A stretch of DNA of 64,000 bases from positions 5,952,611 to 6,016,610 of the forward strand of contig NC_056734.1 in NCBI RefSeq assembly GCF_019279795.1. The letters are read 5' to 3'. The notes below the pieces were generated by a model. The model made no database searches. It saw nothing but the letters and a program-made list of their open reading frames with translations, and was not told the origin of the DNA. Shown piece after piece: positions 23,943 to 35,400 of this stretch; the stretch's first letter is position 1; each line of letters opens with the position of its first letter. Source of the DNA: Protopterus annectens. Lineage: Eukaryota > Chordata > Ceratodontiformes > Protopteridae. The position numbers were made by a program, and so were the translations under genes.

Positions 23943-24250
23943 GTATAAATAGAACGTGCTGGAGGGACAGATTCATCACCCAGAGACTCCCTATGCTGTG
24001 GAACAAAATCCCGGTACATGTGAGGCAGAGCACCTCTCTGGCCTTGTTCAAGAGGAATCTTGACCAATGGATGGGAGATTGCAGATATACCCCAGGGATT
24101 ACTTCAGTGTCACTGCTTGACAGAGGCACAGCAAAATGATAGGCATAGTTTTTATTCAAACTAAAGGGGTGGCGAAAGCCACATAACTATGGGCTAGGCT
24201 TATAAATGCCCTTGGGCAGATAGCCTAGTATGAACCTATGAACCTATGAA
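23943..24250 (+). mobile_element. CR1-E 3' fragment with intact 3' end
   Basis: Plus-strand CR1 C-terminal segment (NRTCWRDRFITQRLPMLW) ending in an ATG GGCTAGGCTT - GCCTAGTATG tail and three AACCTATG-type octamers at about 24,233-24,249. This shows what the flank of copy 1 would have been before duplication. Confidence 0.92.
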
Positions 24251-26156
24251 GTATGTAAGTGATTGAAGTGTCTTTGTTTTATGTAAATATGAACCCTTGC
24301 AGAGAAAGAATACTCAAACAGAGAGATAGCCTGCCTTACTTATTAACATAGTGTGCTAGTGTGTGCAAGCATCATGCACACAAAGGCTTGCATGCCATTT
24401 GGACGGTACTGTGATGCATGACAGTGAACTGCACTAATGATATGGTTCATTCAGAAACCTGGGGGTATATATAGATAACCCCCATAAAGGACCCTCATGC
24501 ACATCATCCACTATGCATTAGAAACTTATGGTAGACAACTCTGCATTTCTCAGTTCAACCATGCTCTTTTAGAGGAGCCCATCATCATTATTAAGTCTGC
24601 TTATTGCAACATTTCAAAGCATGAAGAGCGCCTGTCCGGAGCATATCTGATACAATGAGGTGAGGAATACCGTTACAGATACTGATTCATGAATATCTGC
24701 TTCTCTGATGTTCTCTACATATCACAGGGTTTGCACATAAATGACTCATGTACTTAACTTTGTGCTGTTACCTAGTCTTCTTGTTGTTTCAGCTGCATTT
24801 CTTCATAGAAAAGCTGACCACGGAGAGAATGTTCAGACATTTACTGGATCCTCTGCCTCACCAGAAGAAGGGGAGGAGCAAGACAGATCCTCAACAAAAG
24901 TAGCAAGGAACATATTCTTTCCCTTATGGATAACCTGAAAGCACATGTTACTTTTAGTTATAGATGAAGGGGAGCTCTGCAAATTCTTTTGTGATACCTC
25001 AATGAAGCCCACCTCTGATACCGCCAGCATGTTCATTCCCCACAGAAGAGCTGTACTCCACAGTCATACAGAACTGTGATTCATGAATGTTTAAAGATTA
25101 CTGCCCTTGATGGCAGATGGCACAGCAGTTTGCAGATATGGTAAGTGGATGAGCTACTCAACAGAATGCTCCCATTGTTGGAAGCTCCATGTTTTGACTG
25201 TGCAGTGGGCAGGCCAGGTGTGTTTGAGGCAGTATTACTGTAATACTGTACTACACACAAGGAGATGATGTTGCACATCTTTTGCAACACAACAGTCCTG
25301 TCAACCTTCAGGTAATGGTGATATAGTTGCTAAACTATGTTATTAAGGGCCAGGTTGTAGTGTTTTCTATGGAGCTTTAATTGCATACTGAATGTATACC
25401 TGCACTCCTGTAGATGTGTAGTTGTATATATGCGTAAATGCGTGAGGTTCATCTATGAATCATGCAGGTCTGCATTATGTTGCTTGCACTACTCACCAGC
25501 TTTGCTTGACTGCAAATCATTATTATTTGTCTGTTTTGAAAACAGGAGCCTTTTATGTGTATTAATGATCTTTCTTCCTCTGAGATAAAGTGCCTTCAGA
25601 GAATGAACAATAAAGTAAGGGGCATGAAGTGATAATAAGTCTTGCTGCCCATGCAAACAATTTTTTACTTGAACTTTACTGTATATTGAGCTTGCATGTA
25701 AACTATACAAGCTCAATCAGATGTGTTTTGAGTGTTTGAATGTTCAAGCTATCAGTTCTGGGGAATTTCTGGAGTGGAACTGTGATGTAATGGTGTGAAG
25801 TTCCAAGGATACGTAGTAGAACTATGTCACAAAGTGACCCAGTGTTTACTCAGCAATAGTGAATGGCAGTGTCAGAAATGTCAAGATACACCAGCAGTTT
25901 AGTGAAAAATGCAGTTTTTATTCTGCACAGATTGGCAGCTTAATAAAAAGGTTTTAACACTTCAGTCATCTCAAACACACTGACTACAAGTTCTAAATGC
26001 AATGAATTATAGGATACATAAATTCTTAAAAGGGCAATACAATACAATACAGCAGAAATAATGTGGAAATTATTATAATGTGTACTTGCAATATATACAA
26101 GCAATTTAGCAGCTTTATGTATTACTATAAACCGACACTGATTTATTTAAGGTGAC
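24251..26156. other. Unrecognised intergenic DNA
   Basis: I recognise no family here. A 65-codon frame at 24,741-24,938 (+) has a hydrophobic start and an acidic Ser/Glu-rich middle, but no motif or homologous copy in the window supports it. Confidence 0.5.
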
Positions 26157-26242
26157 TTTTCATAGGTTGGTACTAGGCTATCGACCCTAGGGCTTATACA
26201 CACCTAGCCATAACAATTCCCCAGCTATTTCTTCCAAATGTT
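26157..26242 (-). mobile_element. CR1 3'-tail scrap
   Basis: cataggttggtactaggcta followed by a CCTAGGGCTTATA-ACCTAGCCATAACAATTCC stretch matches the 3' UTR of the CR1-D copy at 37,060-37,130 in the same orientation. Only the extreme 3' end is present. Confidence 0.75.
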
Positions 26243-27270
26243 GTTTTTTGGGAAACGTGTATGAAGTTGACTTCTGATCTCAGACTGCATCTACCAAAAG
26301 TATATCAAGTCTCAATTTAGGCATACCTTTATGCCCTGATACGTAATAAATACTTAGACAGGCACAAAATGTGTCAACAGACAACTATAAGTGTTGAAAT
26401 AAGGAAACAAACAGGCTAGAAACCAAAACAATACCAAGCTATTTTCTCATATTCCAAAGCTTGCTTAGAAGCCTCCTGTATTGGACCATGTGGAAAGTGT
26501 CTCTGTTTTTCTAGAGTCATGCACAGAAGTAATTTCCCCTAAAGCTGGTCCATGCAGTCATAACATAACCACTTATTATTGGATAACTTGTCATAAAGCT
26601 TTACTCTGATACATTATTTTTTTAATATTCATTTAAATTGAAATTCAAGTTAATTGTTTTATGTTAGGACTGTTCTGTATTTATTTGTTTCAGAGTGCAA
26701 AAAAAGAAATCATTATCACATAACATAAAAAATATGTGTATTGTCAGGAGGGTGCTGGTTCACAGTAGCATGCCATGTTTTGTATGGTTAGTCTTATAGA
26801 TTTCTGATAAGTAAAATTACATTCTAGTGATATGTTTTATAATGTTAAGTGTTCAGGGAAGTGTAAAATAATAGGTAGCAGACATCAATTTTATTATTTT
26901 TTAATATACTAATTTAAAGAGATGGACAACCACCAACATTTAGATCAGATACAAATCACTCAATAATTATATAATTAAAATGAAGATAAGAATATAATTT
27001 CATCTCTTAGTCTACACCATACAAAGACAATCTCCTAGACAGAAGACTGTGTTGACATGTCCAAGAGAGAAGTCATGCAGGGTCCTTGCTTTCTTAGAGA
27101 CACTACAGTGATTCAATAATTTTCAACGGACACTTCTAGTATAACTGGCATTTATGTGACACTGAATAGTTACAAAACAAACACTTTAGAGACTTTGTGG
27201 AAGGACTAAGAATGATATACTTCTCTAGCTTTGTGTATGGTGTTAAGAGACGAAACTAGAGTTCACGTGA
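26243..27270. other. AT-rich unrecognised DNA
   Basis: No gene or repeat family is recognised in this stretch. Confidence 0.5.
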
Positions 27271-27273
27271 GTT

Positions 27274-27276
<3 letters not shown>

Positions 27277-27349
<73 letters not shown>
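27277..27349. repeat. (TA)n microsatellite
   Basis: Nearly pure TA repeat directly abutting the left end of the foldback element at 27,350. Confidence 0.97.
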
Positions 27350-27826
27350 GGGTCTGGGACGATTCACTGAAAGCACATTTCACTGTGCACAATTCACTGA
27401 AAGCTCAATTCACTGAAAACACAATTCACTGAAACACATTTCACTGAAAGTTATATATGGCCTTTTCCTCACTGTAGTGCGACCTTGGAGTTAGTATATA
27501 TAGTAAGGAGAGTGTGGGGGGCCTCACCCCCTACATTGGTGGTGTGGGGGGCATAGCCCCCCACCTATTTTAAATATTTTGAACTATATACATGGATACT
27601 TCATTTCCAATAAATTACTCTTTTCTGAACATAATATATATCCAAACTATGCCCCCTTACTATATATACTAACTCCAGGGTCACACTACAGTGGGGAAAA
27701 GGCCATATATAACTTTCAGTGAAATGTGTTGCAGTGAATTGTGTTTCCACTGAATTGAGCTTTCAGTGATTTGTGCACAGTCATTTGACTTTCAGTAAAA
27801 TGTGCTTTCAGTGAATAGTCCTTTGT
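27350..27826. mobile_element. Foldback (long inverted repeat) element FB1
   Basis: Two arms of about 165 bases are inverted copies. The left arm (27,357-27,515) iterates TTCACTGAAA about six times, then has GGCCTTTTCCTCACTGTAGT and TTAGTATATATAGTAAG. The right arm (27,655-27,820) carries the same blocks reversed. The centre holds a perfect 9-bp hairpin, GTGGGGGGC-ATA-GCCCCCCAC (27,544-27,564). There is no open frame. Arms with internal short repeats and no coding sequence are typical of foldback/MITE-like non-autonomous DNA transposons. The superfamily is unknown. It sits against a (TA)n tract. Confidence 0.85.
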
Positions 27827-28826
27827 TCATTCACATGTAAAGTTATGTGCTTTGCCTCATGGAAAAGAGACTAAATACATTTGAGTTGCTGCTTTTCATA
27901 ATTCCTGCACATTTTTTTATCTTCATCTTTAAAATGATTAATCTCAGTGTTGTTGAACCTAACCTGATTAGTTATGTCTCAGAAGAAGCATGTATATGTT
28001 GTGCTTCATTTATTCAACCATTTATTTATTAGATTTTGTTAGCAAAGAAATTCCAACTGGAAATATACAGTTTAAGCCCAGGAAGAGTAGCTCTGAGTAG
28101 CGGTGGTCACAGAAATAAAAAAATCTGCAATGCATACTTACATGAAGCAACTTTGGGAAACAAGCTGATTCAAGGGCTCACAAAATGCATTATATAAAGT
28201 TGTGCAATACATAGTTTATTTTCAGATTTTTAGCATGAAATGTGTTTACAGAAAATAAAAGAAAAATGCAAAGGAGAAAATTCAGACACTCACTTTATTA
28301 ATAGGTAAGAACGTTGGATAACTGACTAATGTAACTTTATCAGTTATACCTCAAGTTAGGATTATCTGTGTTAAATGTACAAAGAAATCAGTATGTCCCA
28401 TCACTGAAGATGGCCTTCTTATGATCAAAACTAAATAGTGTGATCCCAACAGAGTGATGGTTCCAAAAGAATTGAAATTAGAAATATTAAAATGCATTCT
28501 TGCAAGACAGTCTATGCGGACTGCACCCTTTCTCAAAAACACCCCTGCTCAGCATGAGTAGAAATTCTTGACTCGTTACGATCTCATTTAGTACAAATAA
28601 AATGAATTGTACATTAATGATGACACAATAGAGTCTTGATCACTTTTATCTTGAAAAGAAGTCTGTCTCTTAGTACTGGTTAATGCATTTAAATTAATGA
28701 TTTCAACTAATTTACTCTATATCTACATGCATAGAGTGATCAAAGGATTTTAGTCAATCAACTTGATAAATGAACTAGTGCAATGCAGCAGAGTGAGATC
28801 ACATAACAGATGAGATTAGCTGATAA
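27827..28826. other. AT-rich unrecognised DNA
   Basis: No gene or known repeat is recognised. Short frames here have no family signature. Confidence 0.5.
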
Positions 28827-28827
28827 T

Positions 28828-29590
28828 TTCATAGGTTCATAGGTGTTTACTAGGCTAAAGACCACAATAGCCATTTAAGCCTAGTCATGAATCCCAAATC
28901 TCTAACAAGTTCTGGTGCCCTTGATAAGTGTAAGCAGGGGCTTAGACGGTGAAACATTTACAGGCAGGATCCTTGGAGATGAACCATTTACAGGCTGCCT
29001 GTGTCCCTGAGAGACACAAGTTCCAAACCAGGGATGAATTTCCTGCTCCCCATTCAATTGTCCAAGTTACACTTGAATTGGGTAAGGGAGGAATTCTTCT
29101 TCACATGGATGGGGAGTCTGTTTCAGAGAAGAGGTAGTCTCTGAGATAAATACCAGTCTCTCCGGCAGGTCATATTTACATCACAGGCAAGGTTTCAGTG
29201 TTTAGAATGAGTAATTCTGGTGTTGTTTGTTTTACAGATATGCAGGAGGTCTATCAGAGTGGGGTCTGGCAATGCCTTGTATGCTAGGCATAAATCTTCC
29301 CTCAACAGCCTGTAGGAGACAGACTACAGGGATAGGGCCTTGAAGCAGTCTGCATAGGATGTGTGACTTACACCCTGAATTCCTTTAGTTAGTAACTTCT
29401 GTGGATGATCCAATTGTTGGATATTCCTACCAAAGGGGTCATTGTACTCAATGATAGGTGTGATGAGTGCCAAGTACAGTGGAACTATGACTTCCTTGGG
29501 CCCATATGCCATACCTTTGTTTATAAGTTGCACAACATAGAATAATTTTCTCACTACTGTAAGTTGTTTCTCCTTTTCCTGGCAGCTAAG
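28828..29590 (-). mobile_element. CR1-C 3' fragment
   Basis: Minus-strand CR1 tail. The 3' end (ttcataggttcataggtg) is at 28,830, and the stretch 29,324-29,554 is open with YVVQLINKGMAYGPKEVIVP and ITPIIEYNDPFGR, the region after the RT core. Stops and gaps make it a relic. Its 5' end near 29,590 is approximate. Confidence 0.85.
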
Positions 29591-31429
29591 TAATCCAAGA
29601 GTTAGCGTACATTGAGTTCAGGGGTGCATGCAAACACACCTTACATAAGAGTGCAATTTCAGTGAAACTCCTGTTCATTGCTTGGTGATCAGTAGAATAG
29701 GGAACCAATAAAAGTGTCCAGTGTTTTCTTGGCATATTATCATTTGTGGATTTGTATATTAAGGACAAGCTCAAACACGTCCTATGTGAAAGAAATCAGG
29801 AGCTAAGGGAAGAAGAACAGCAGGAAGAAAATAGTAGATGGTAATGAATGTAAGATTATAGCTAGAAGAATGCACATGAGCAAGAAAAGAGAAAACAGAT
29901 GAGAAACAAAAATCAGAAAGAAGGCCCATTTTACTGAGGAGTGAATAAATCAAGTTGAGGCTGGGAAAAAGAGATTAAGTAAAGTGACAAAGGGAGGAAC
30001 AGGCATCACAGGAAGGGTAGAGAAGATGAAGCAATAGGAGAGACAGAGAAGTGGGATTAATTATGGAATTTCAGGGGACCAGATAAAAGAAAGCCAAAAA
30101 AAGGAAGGGAAACCAATATGGCAGATCATAGTCAGAAGGATCAAATAGAAGATGAAGATAAAATTATGTGAGAGCAGACTAAGATGAACACCGATCAAAA
30201 GAGATGAGTAGAGAGGTTCTAGTTCAGAGTGAAGGAGCGCTAATTAATGTGACCAACTCAAATAAGGGCTAACAGAAAGACAAGCCTGAGTACTAAAACA
30301 GACACAGGACCAGTTCTAAGTAAGATATTTCATGATAGTTTGTTTTAGCCTCCTGCTTATTAATGGGGACATACTATTCCAAGTTTTGGTGAAAATAGAG
30401 TAGGAAGCATGTCCAGATCTAATATTTGTGGTAATATCTTGTAAAAGGTAAATGTTAGAAGTATAGAGTGTCCTGATGTGCTACCTAAGCTTTGACATTG
30501 TATTAGAAGAGCAGTGAATTCTTAGCGGGGAGGGGGAAGGGATATACCATTGTAAGGTATGTCCCAAGGTAGGCCACTTATGTGAACATTGAGGTTTGTA
30601 TCTTGTCATAAACAGAGCAGTTGCAAGCTGGTGGCAAAAAATCAACTCACTTGATCAGTTTTAAGCTTGACAGCAAAATCAGCTTGACTGATTTTATTGC
30701 TTTACAGCGATAACTTTTAAACTCCTAAACGTTTAGTCATATCACCTGTAAACTCTTAAAAGACACTAGTCAGAAATATTTCAAAACATGAGTTTTTTGC
30801 AGAATGGAATGAAAAATGAAACCAAACTAGAGCTCATATGGATTTTATCAGTTAATTTCATGAGTACTTTCTAAGGTAAGCAGTACTACATATGTAAGGT
30901 TGCAGTCCTTAGAAGTATCTCCACCATACGTTCTCAGTTCCATGCAGCCCTTCTAGCAACAAGTTGCCAAAAGTCATAATGATACATCTTGTCAGGTCTT
31001 AACTTCAGCTCCACATCCACAATAGGCCCTGACTGGAACGTCAAACTTCAGGAATCACAGATCTTTGGGGAGAGTCCCTGCTCTTCCCCTTAATGAAGCT
31101 CCAAATGGGGAACTGGCTTTCTTTCTGTTTGCTTCTAGGTTACATTCTCTTATACAAACTTAACTGACAATCATTTATTATCCTCTCTGATGCTATAATT
31201 GCCTAATTTTGAAGTGAATACAATAATACAAGATACATTTTTGGTGCATTCCACCTTTTCCACACACAAGGTGTCACAACTATCTCTCTCCCATATAGAA
31301 AGTCATTAGTTTTGGACTTACATAGATAGTTTCTAAAACCTAGACAGTCCATTAACATGCATAATAGCCATTCTAGATCTATGGATAACCCTTAACTGGA
31401 AGGGTTGTAAAGATAGTACCTAATATCAT
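29591..31429. other. Unrecognised DNA with a purine-rich stretch
   Basis: 29,790-30,290 is strongly purine-biased on + (GAAGAA, AGAAAA and GGAAG runs) without being a simple repeat. I recognise no gene. 30,300-31,430 is ordinary AT-rich sequence. Confidence 0.5.
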
Positions 31430-32480
31430 AATTTTGTATTGTCATCCTGGTATTTATTGGATCATTGCAATGTGGCATGACTAGTGACCAGGTTAAAGCG
31501 TTTACCTAGCAGGCAATACTTTAACAAATCGAAGGCCCAGTTTACAGCCAAGCACTCTCATTCTATGGCTAATTTATTTTTAAGCATTACTAAATTTACA
31601 ACTGATATAGTACACATAGTACTCCTCCCCTTGAATAGCATGGGACAATACTCCTCCCAAACACATACGTGATGCATCCCTACATAAAACAACTTCATCT
31701 GTAAAATCAGAAGTCAGAGGCACTGGTTCAGAATATAATGTTTTTTTAGTTTGTTAAATGCTATGTGTACCTCAAGCACTTGGATGGAGGTTTCTTTTTG
31801 TGATGTTTGTCAAAAGACAGGCAATCATTGCAGAATTATGTACACATTTTCTGAAGTAGATAGCTAGTCCAGATAAAGCCTTAATGTGTCTTTTTAGTGG
31901 AGTATGTAGACCTTTTTATGGCCTCTATTTTTTCTAGTTGTGTTTTCACCACCCATCTTCCTATAAAGAATATCAGATATCTGATTTCCACCATGCTCAG
32001 TTTATTGTTTTTAGCCTTCACTGCCAAGCCTACTTGTCCTATTAAGTTTAACACAGACTGCAATTCTGATAATTTAGATTCCCAGTCCTCTGAGTAGATG
32101 ACCATATGATTTTACTGTGCAGCTGTATGTTGTGAGTAGGGCTTAAGAGTTTTATCCAACAGTCTCTTAAAGGTGTTTTAACATCCATGAGGCTAAATGG
32201 TAGCACTGTAAAATAAACCCTCAGAAATTACAAAAGCTACTTTTTTTAACAGATGGCAAAAGAAGCATCTACTAATACCCCTCTGTCAAGTTTAATGTTG
32301 TTAAGCAGCTGTCTTTTCCTAGGTTCTCTATCAGCTCATCAATTCCATGCAAGGGACAGGTATCAAATTTTGAAATACTGTTCAATTTTCTGAAGTTGTT
32401 ACAGAGTCAGATACTTCCATCAGGTTTTGGAGCTGACGCTATGGTGGAGGGAAATGGGCAGTTGCCCTGGATTCATGCTA
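31430..32480 (-). pseudogene. Ty3/gypsy LTR-retrotransposon pol relic (RT and RNase H)
   Basis: Minus-strand gypsy reverse transcriptase followed by RNase H. Visible in order: KPDGSI-LCNNFRKLNSISKF and LTTLNLTEGY (RT palm), MVIYSEDWESKLSELQSVL, VGLAVKAKN-KLSMVEIRYL, QLEKIEAIKR, then after many stops ECLAVNWAFDLLKYCLLGKR and FNLVTSHATLQ (RNase H). The YxDD box just before MVIY is destroyed (a stop followed by NH). No LTRs were found. RT-like elements of this family copy themselves through virus-like particles; this one is dead. Confidence 0.85.
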
Positions 32481-32729
32481 CTATGGGGTATAATTGGCAG
32501 TGTAGACGAAGTGCCAACTGGCCCCTGTAAGTGAGTGCAGTTACTGATGATCATTTAAGCACAGTTGATTGACAGTGCAGTTGCTTAAATGATTTAAAAG
32601 ACTGCCTGCTGTGTTTTAGCATTGCAGCAAGGAGCTAGTATAACTCTTTGCTCGAATGAAACAACAGTGTATCTTTCCCAAGGTCTGGAAGACTTTATTT
32701 TCTTGTCTTTTCTTTCTTTTTTATTGCAT

Positions 32730-32742
32730 GGGGGGGGGGGGG
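32730..32742. repeat. G homopolymer run
   Basis: A run of about a dozen G bases. Such runs are unreliable in length and break the overlapping frames. Confidence 0.85.
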
Positions 32743-33067
32743 TGCTTTTTATTTTAACTTTGGATGACTTTTTTCTTCGACTCTGGTTGCAGTATGTACC
32801 AGTTGGGGGATTGCCCAGTGCATCAACTATCCCAGCTACAGCTTTGACTAGCACTATTGGGCTACTATGTTTACTCTTTCACTATTGTATTACTTTTAAG
32901 TTGTGCTTGTTTTGAACTGTTTGTTTCTTTGACTCGGGTACTGTCTAATGCCTCAGTCAAGCTTTCACTCTAGGTGTTGTCTCTGTTATGTGCTATTATA
33001 TTTGTACGCCCAGGCATTTCTGAGAGCACACCTTTATTTCTTAATAAAAATTCTGTTGTGCTCTGTT

Positions 33068-33086
33068 TTTTTTTTTTTTTTTTTTT
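33068..33086. repeat. Poly-T run
   Basis: About twenty T bases, possibly the poly(A) tail of a minus-strand retroposon, but no body is recognised beside it. Confidence 0.85.
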
Positions 33087-33330
33087 ACTTTTGATAAGGA
33101 TTCCTCTAACTCTATATTATTTGGAAATTTTGCAATCTCTCCTATATGAATTTCAGTATGTAAGTGAGATACATAACTTTTTGCTTTTTCCAGTGCTTTA
33201 ACATATTGCAGTACTAGTTTTGTTCTATTCATTTGCTTCCTGGTGGTCTAACTTTCTAGTTCACTGTATTTAGCCCTTCAATCATCTCAAAGTAGCCTTT
33301 TTACTTAGAAAGACGTATTCTTTGTAGGAG

Positions 33331-33447
33331 ATACTAATACTAATACTAAGACTAAGACTAATATTAATATTAATGCTAATACTAATAATACTAATAATAC
33401 TAATGCTAGTACTAATACTAGTACTAATACTAATACTAATACTAATT
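33331..33447. repeat. (TAATAC)n-like minisatellite
   Basis: A degenerate hexamer array of ACTAAT with AG and GC variants (about 19 units). The Leu/Val repeat frame on the minus strand is an artefact of it. Confidence 0.95.
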
Positions 33448-34026
33448 TTCTAAGTTTGGAATTCTTATTATAGACTTGTAGGTGCATCTCCTGGGCTTTG
33501 TGTTTGCTTTCCTTTACTGTGGGTTTACCCAGCTTCAGTCTAGTTGGTAAATTTACAAATTATGTCATTTTACTTTTAAATGGTGTTGTTTCTTCTTCTT
33601 TTTTACAGGCTACTTTATTAATATCAAAAAGATGTCTCAGATGCCTGTTGCTCAATAGTTTAAATTATGTAAACCCCGTTAAAGGTTATAGCACCACCTT
33701 TATCACAAACAGCAAAGAAGGGTAACAGCTGGACCCCACCTTTACCATCTGCATCAATAGCCTTCTTAACAAGGATTTCATTGCTTTATTGCCCTTCTAC
33801 TAAAACATGAGTCTGCAGATGGCATACTGATGACTTTAACTGCTTCATCTTAAAGCACTGACAAAACTTATGATGTATCCTTGACATTAAAGTTTAAATT
33901 GGTTAGTAAGTACTTCTTAAGTGGCATCCTCCTTTGAGAAAAACAGTACTAGTTCTCTGGAAAGTCTTTGCTTTGCATAATGGTCCAGCTTCTAGAAAAT
34001 TGTTATCATTGTCTATTATAATTAGT

Positions 34027-34313
34027 TGTTGTTGTTTGTCTTTCAGCTTTTCCCGGTTAGGGGTCGCCACAACAGAACTCTGGTCTGCTAATTATTGGCA
34101 GTAGATTTTCACGAACGCCGAGGTGCCAGCTTGACGTCCAACCTTCAATGAAGGCATGCCCATTTATGCATGTCTTTCAAATGCCTCCCAATCATGGGGA
34201 GGACATACAGACTCCACACAGAAGGCACTCTCCGCACTCCAGCCAAAAATCGAATGGGAGAACCTCTAGCGGTGAGGCAACAATGCTACCGCTGCACCAC
34301 CATGGCAGAAATC
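34027..34313 (-). mobile_element. tRNA-derived SINE with perfect 17-bp target-site duplication
   Basis: Identical TGTCTATTATAATTAGT flanks it at 34,010-34,026 and 34,314-34,330. On the minus strand the head reads GGTGGTGCAGCGGTAGC (A box) and the B-box region TCCCATTCGATTTTTGG. A GTGTGGAGTCTGTATGTCC block and the end GGCGACCCCTAACCGGG, AAAAGCTGAAAGAC follow, then a (CAA)n tail. The shape matches the V-SINE-like tRNA SINEs known from fishes. It is longer than the 11,617 copy, which lacks part of the body. Confidence 0.92.
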
Positions 34314-34359
34314 TGTCTATTATAATTAGTATGTACTAATAAACAGTGATACATTTTTC

Positions 34360-34452
34360 TTGTTGTTCTACAATGTCCATAGCAATGCACTCAAATGGCA
34401 CTTCTATAGTAGGCATTGGATTTGATGGACTGTTAAAACCATGATGTGGTGC
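34360..34452 (-). pseudogene. Gypsy integrase-like fragment
   Basis: The minus strand reads NPMPTIEVPFECIAMDIVEQ, resembling the start of the Ty3/gypsy integrase core (P-L-P-x-x-E-V-P-F-x-x-I-A-M-D-I-V), where the Asp is the first catalytic residue. It lies 5' of the gypsy RT relic on the same strand. That is the wrong order for one gypsy element, so a separate or rearranged insertion is likely. Confidence 0.5.
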
Positions 34453-35400
34453 AGTTTTGTCTCCTATTTCCTGCTTTGATGTTAGCCAAAAGTGCTCTTC
34501 AAAGCACCCACAATGTGCACAGAACTGACTTTTTTGCAATTCATATGGAGTTACATGTATTGGTAACATATCTAAATACAACTGTAAATTCTTTTTTATG
34601 AGACCCATTGCTTCTACTACTATTGGAACTGTCTGGGTATCCCCCTTCCACAGTGCCCTCTTTTCTGCATGCAGAATCCTGGTATTTTATAACTTTGTGT
34701 CTCTCTGTATGTAAGACACTGTCATCACTGGGTTTAGCAATTTCAATGACCAATGCTACTTTTCTCTTCTTTTCATGGACTACTGCATTTGGTTTTCTGT
34801 CATCTGTTTTTTTGAACTGTTGGTAATGGGTGATCCCATGTGATGTAAACTTCATAACTTTCTATAATGCTTTGTGTCTCATGTTTGTAATGCTTCAAAG
34901 CTACTTCAATATCATAATGTTTGCACAATACCCAATGCAACATTCTTGCCACGTGGTTATGCCTTTCAATATATAGGCCTTCTGCTGTTAGTTTATTTCA
35001 ACCAGCAAAAAGATGTGTGACTGTTTTCAATTCTGTTTTAGAAAACTTGCATTTGTCAGTTTCTCAGACATGTTCAATGGACTTTGTAAACCAATGTGTG
35101 CATAGCCCACTATCCTGAGCCACCAATATTAACCTTTTGTCTTTTGACTGAAATTTACATGTCTTTAACCATTCCTGCATTAGATCCTGAGTGACGTAAT
35201 GTTGTTCCAGGAGTTTCCTGCACTTGTAACTTTACATGTAACTGCATTTATACATTTTCCACATTTCTTGCCTTCTCATTTGATCCTTCACCTTATATTC
35301 TTTCTTCTGTTTCTTGGCACATTAATTTGCTTCTTGATATGTACCTGTTTCTGAAGGTTCTTTCTCTGCTTTCAATGGAGTTAAGCCATGTCATTTCCCA
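34453..35400 (-). pseudogene. RLE-type non-LTR retrotransposon C-terminus (R2/R4-like)
   Basis: Minus-strand order of motifs: WLKTCKFQSKDKRLILVAQD, SGLCTHWFTKSIEHV, a degraded zinc knuckle ending RHNHVARMLHWVLC, then KPNAVVHEKKRKVALVIEIA. The last matches the restriction-like endonuclease signature PD-X12-D of R2/R4-type LINEs, with both acidic residues altered (PN and E). The end KKNLQLYLDMLPIHVTPYEL follows. Stops and frameshifts are frequent. The domain would nick target DNA in a live element. The clade is inferred from motif order and no RT core was found upstream. Confidence 0.65.

Larger units (their letters stand above)
13852..24139. repeat. Copy 2 of the direct tandem duplication
   Basis: Same content as 3,584-13,851. 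I count roughly eight substitutions by eye, a 12-base difference in the (CA)n tract, and about a dozen 1-2 base indels. Eleven of the twelve homopolymer-length differences make copy 2 longer. It lacks the Myb-like gene, which lies left of the duplicated unit. Confidence 0.97.
32481..33900. other. Degenerate DNA, possibly further retroelement relics
   Basis: The minus-strand stretch 32,594-32,854 is a lysine-rich 86-codon frame of unknown origin. On the minus strand near 33,690-33,620 a DKGGAITFNGVYI stretch resembles the DKGGA motif of Penelope-like reverse transcriptases, but support is thin. Simple repeats at 33,331-33,447 lie inside. I make no gene call. Confidence 0.35.

Noticed and set aside
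3584..24139. Segmental duplication as a gene-family expansion
   Set aside because: The unit contains only transposon relics and no host gene, and may be an assembly duplication.
24741..24938. Secreted-protein-like small gene
   Set aside because: A hydrophobic start and acidic middle are visible, but there is no conserved motif, no continuation after the stop and no repeat copy to support coding.
31430..32480. Endogenous retrovirus
   Set aside because: RT and RNase H motifs fit Ty3/gypsy-type elements. No envelope-like sequence, LTR or primer-binding site was seen.
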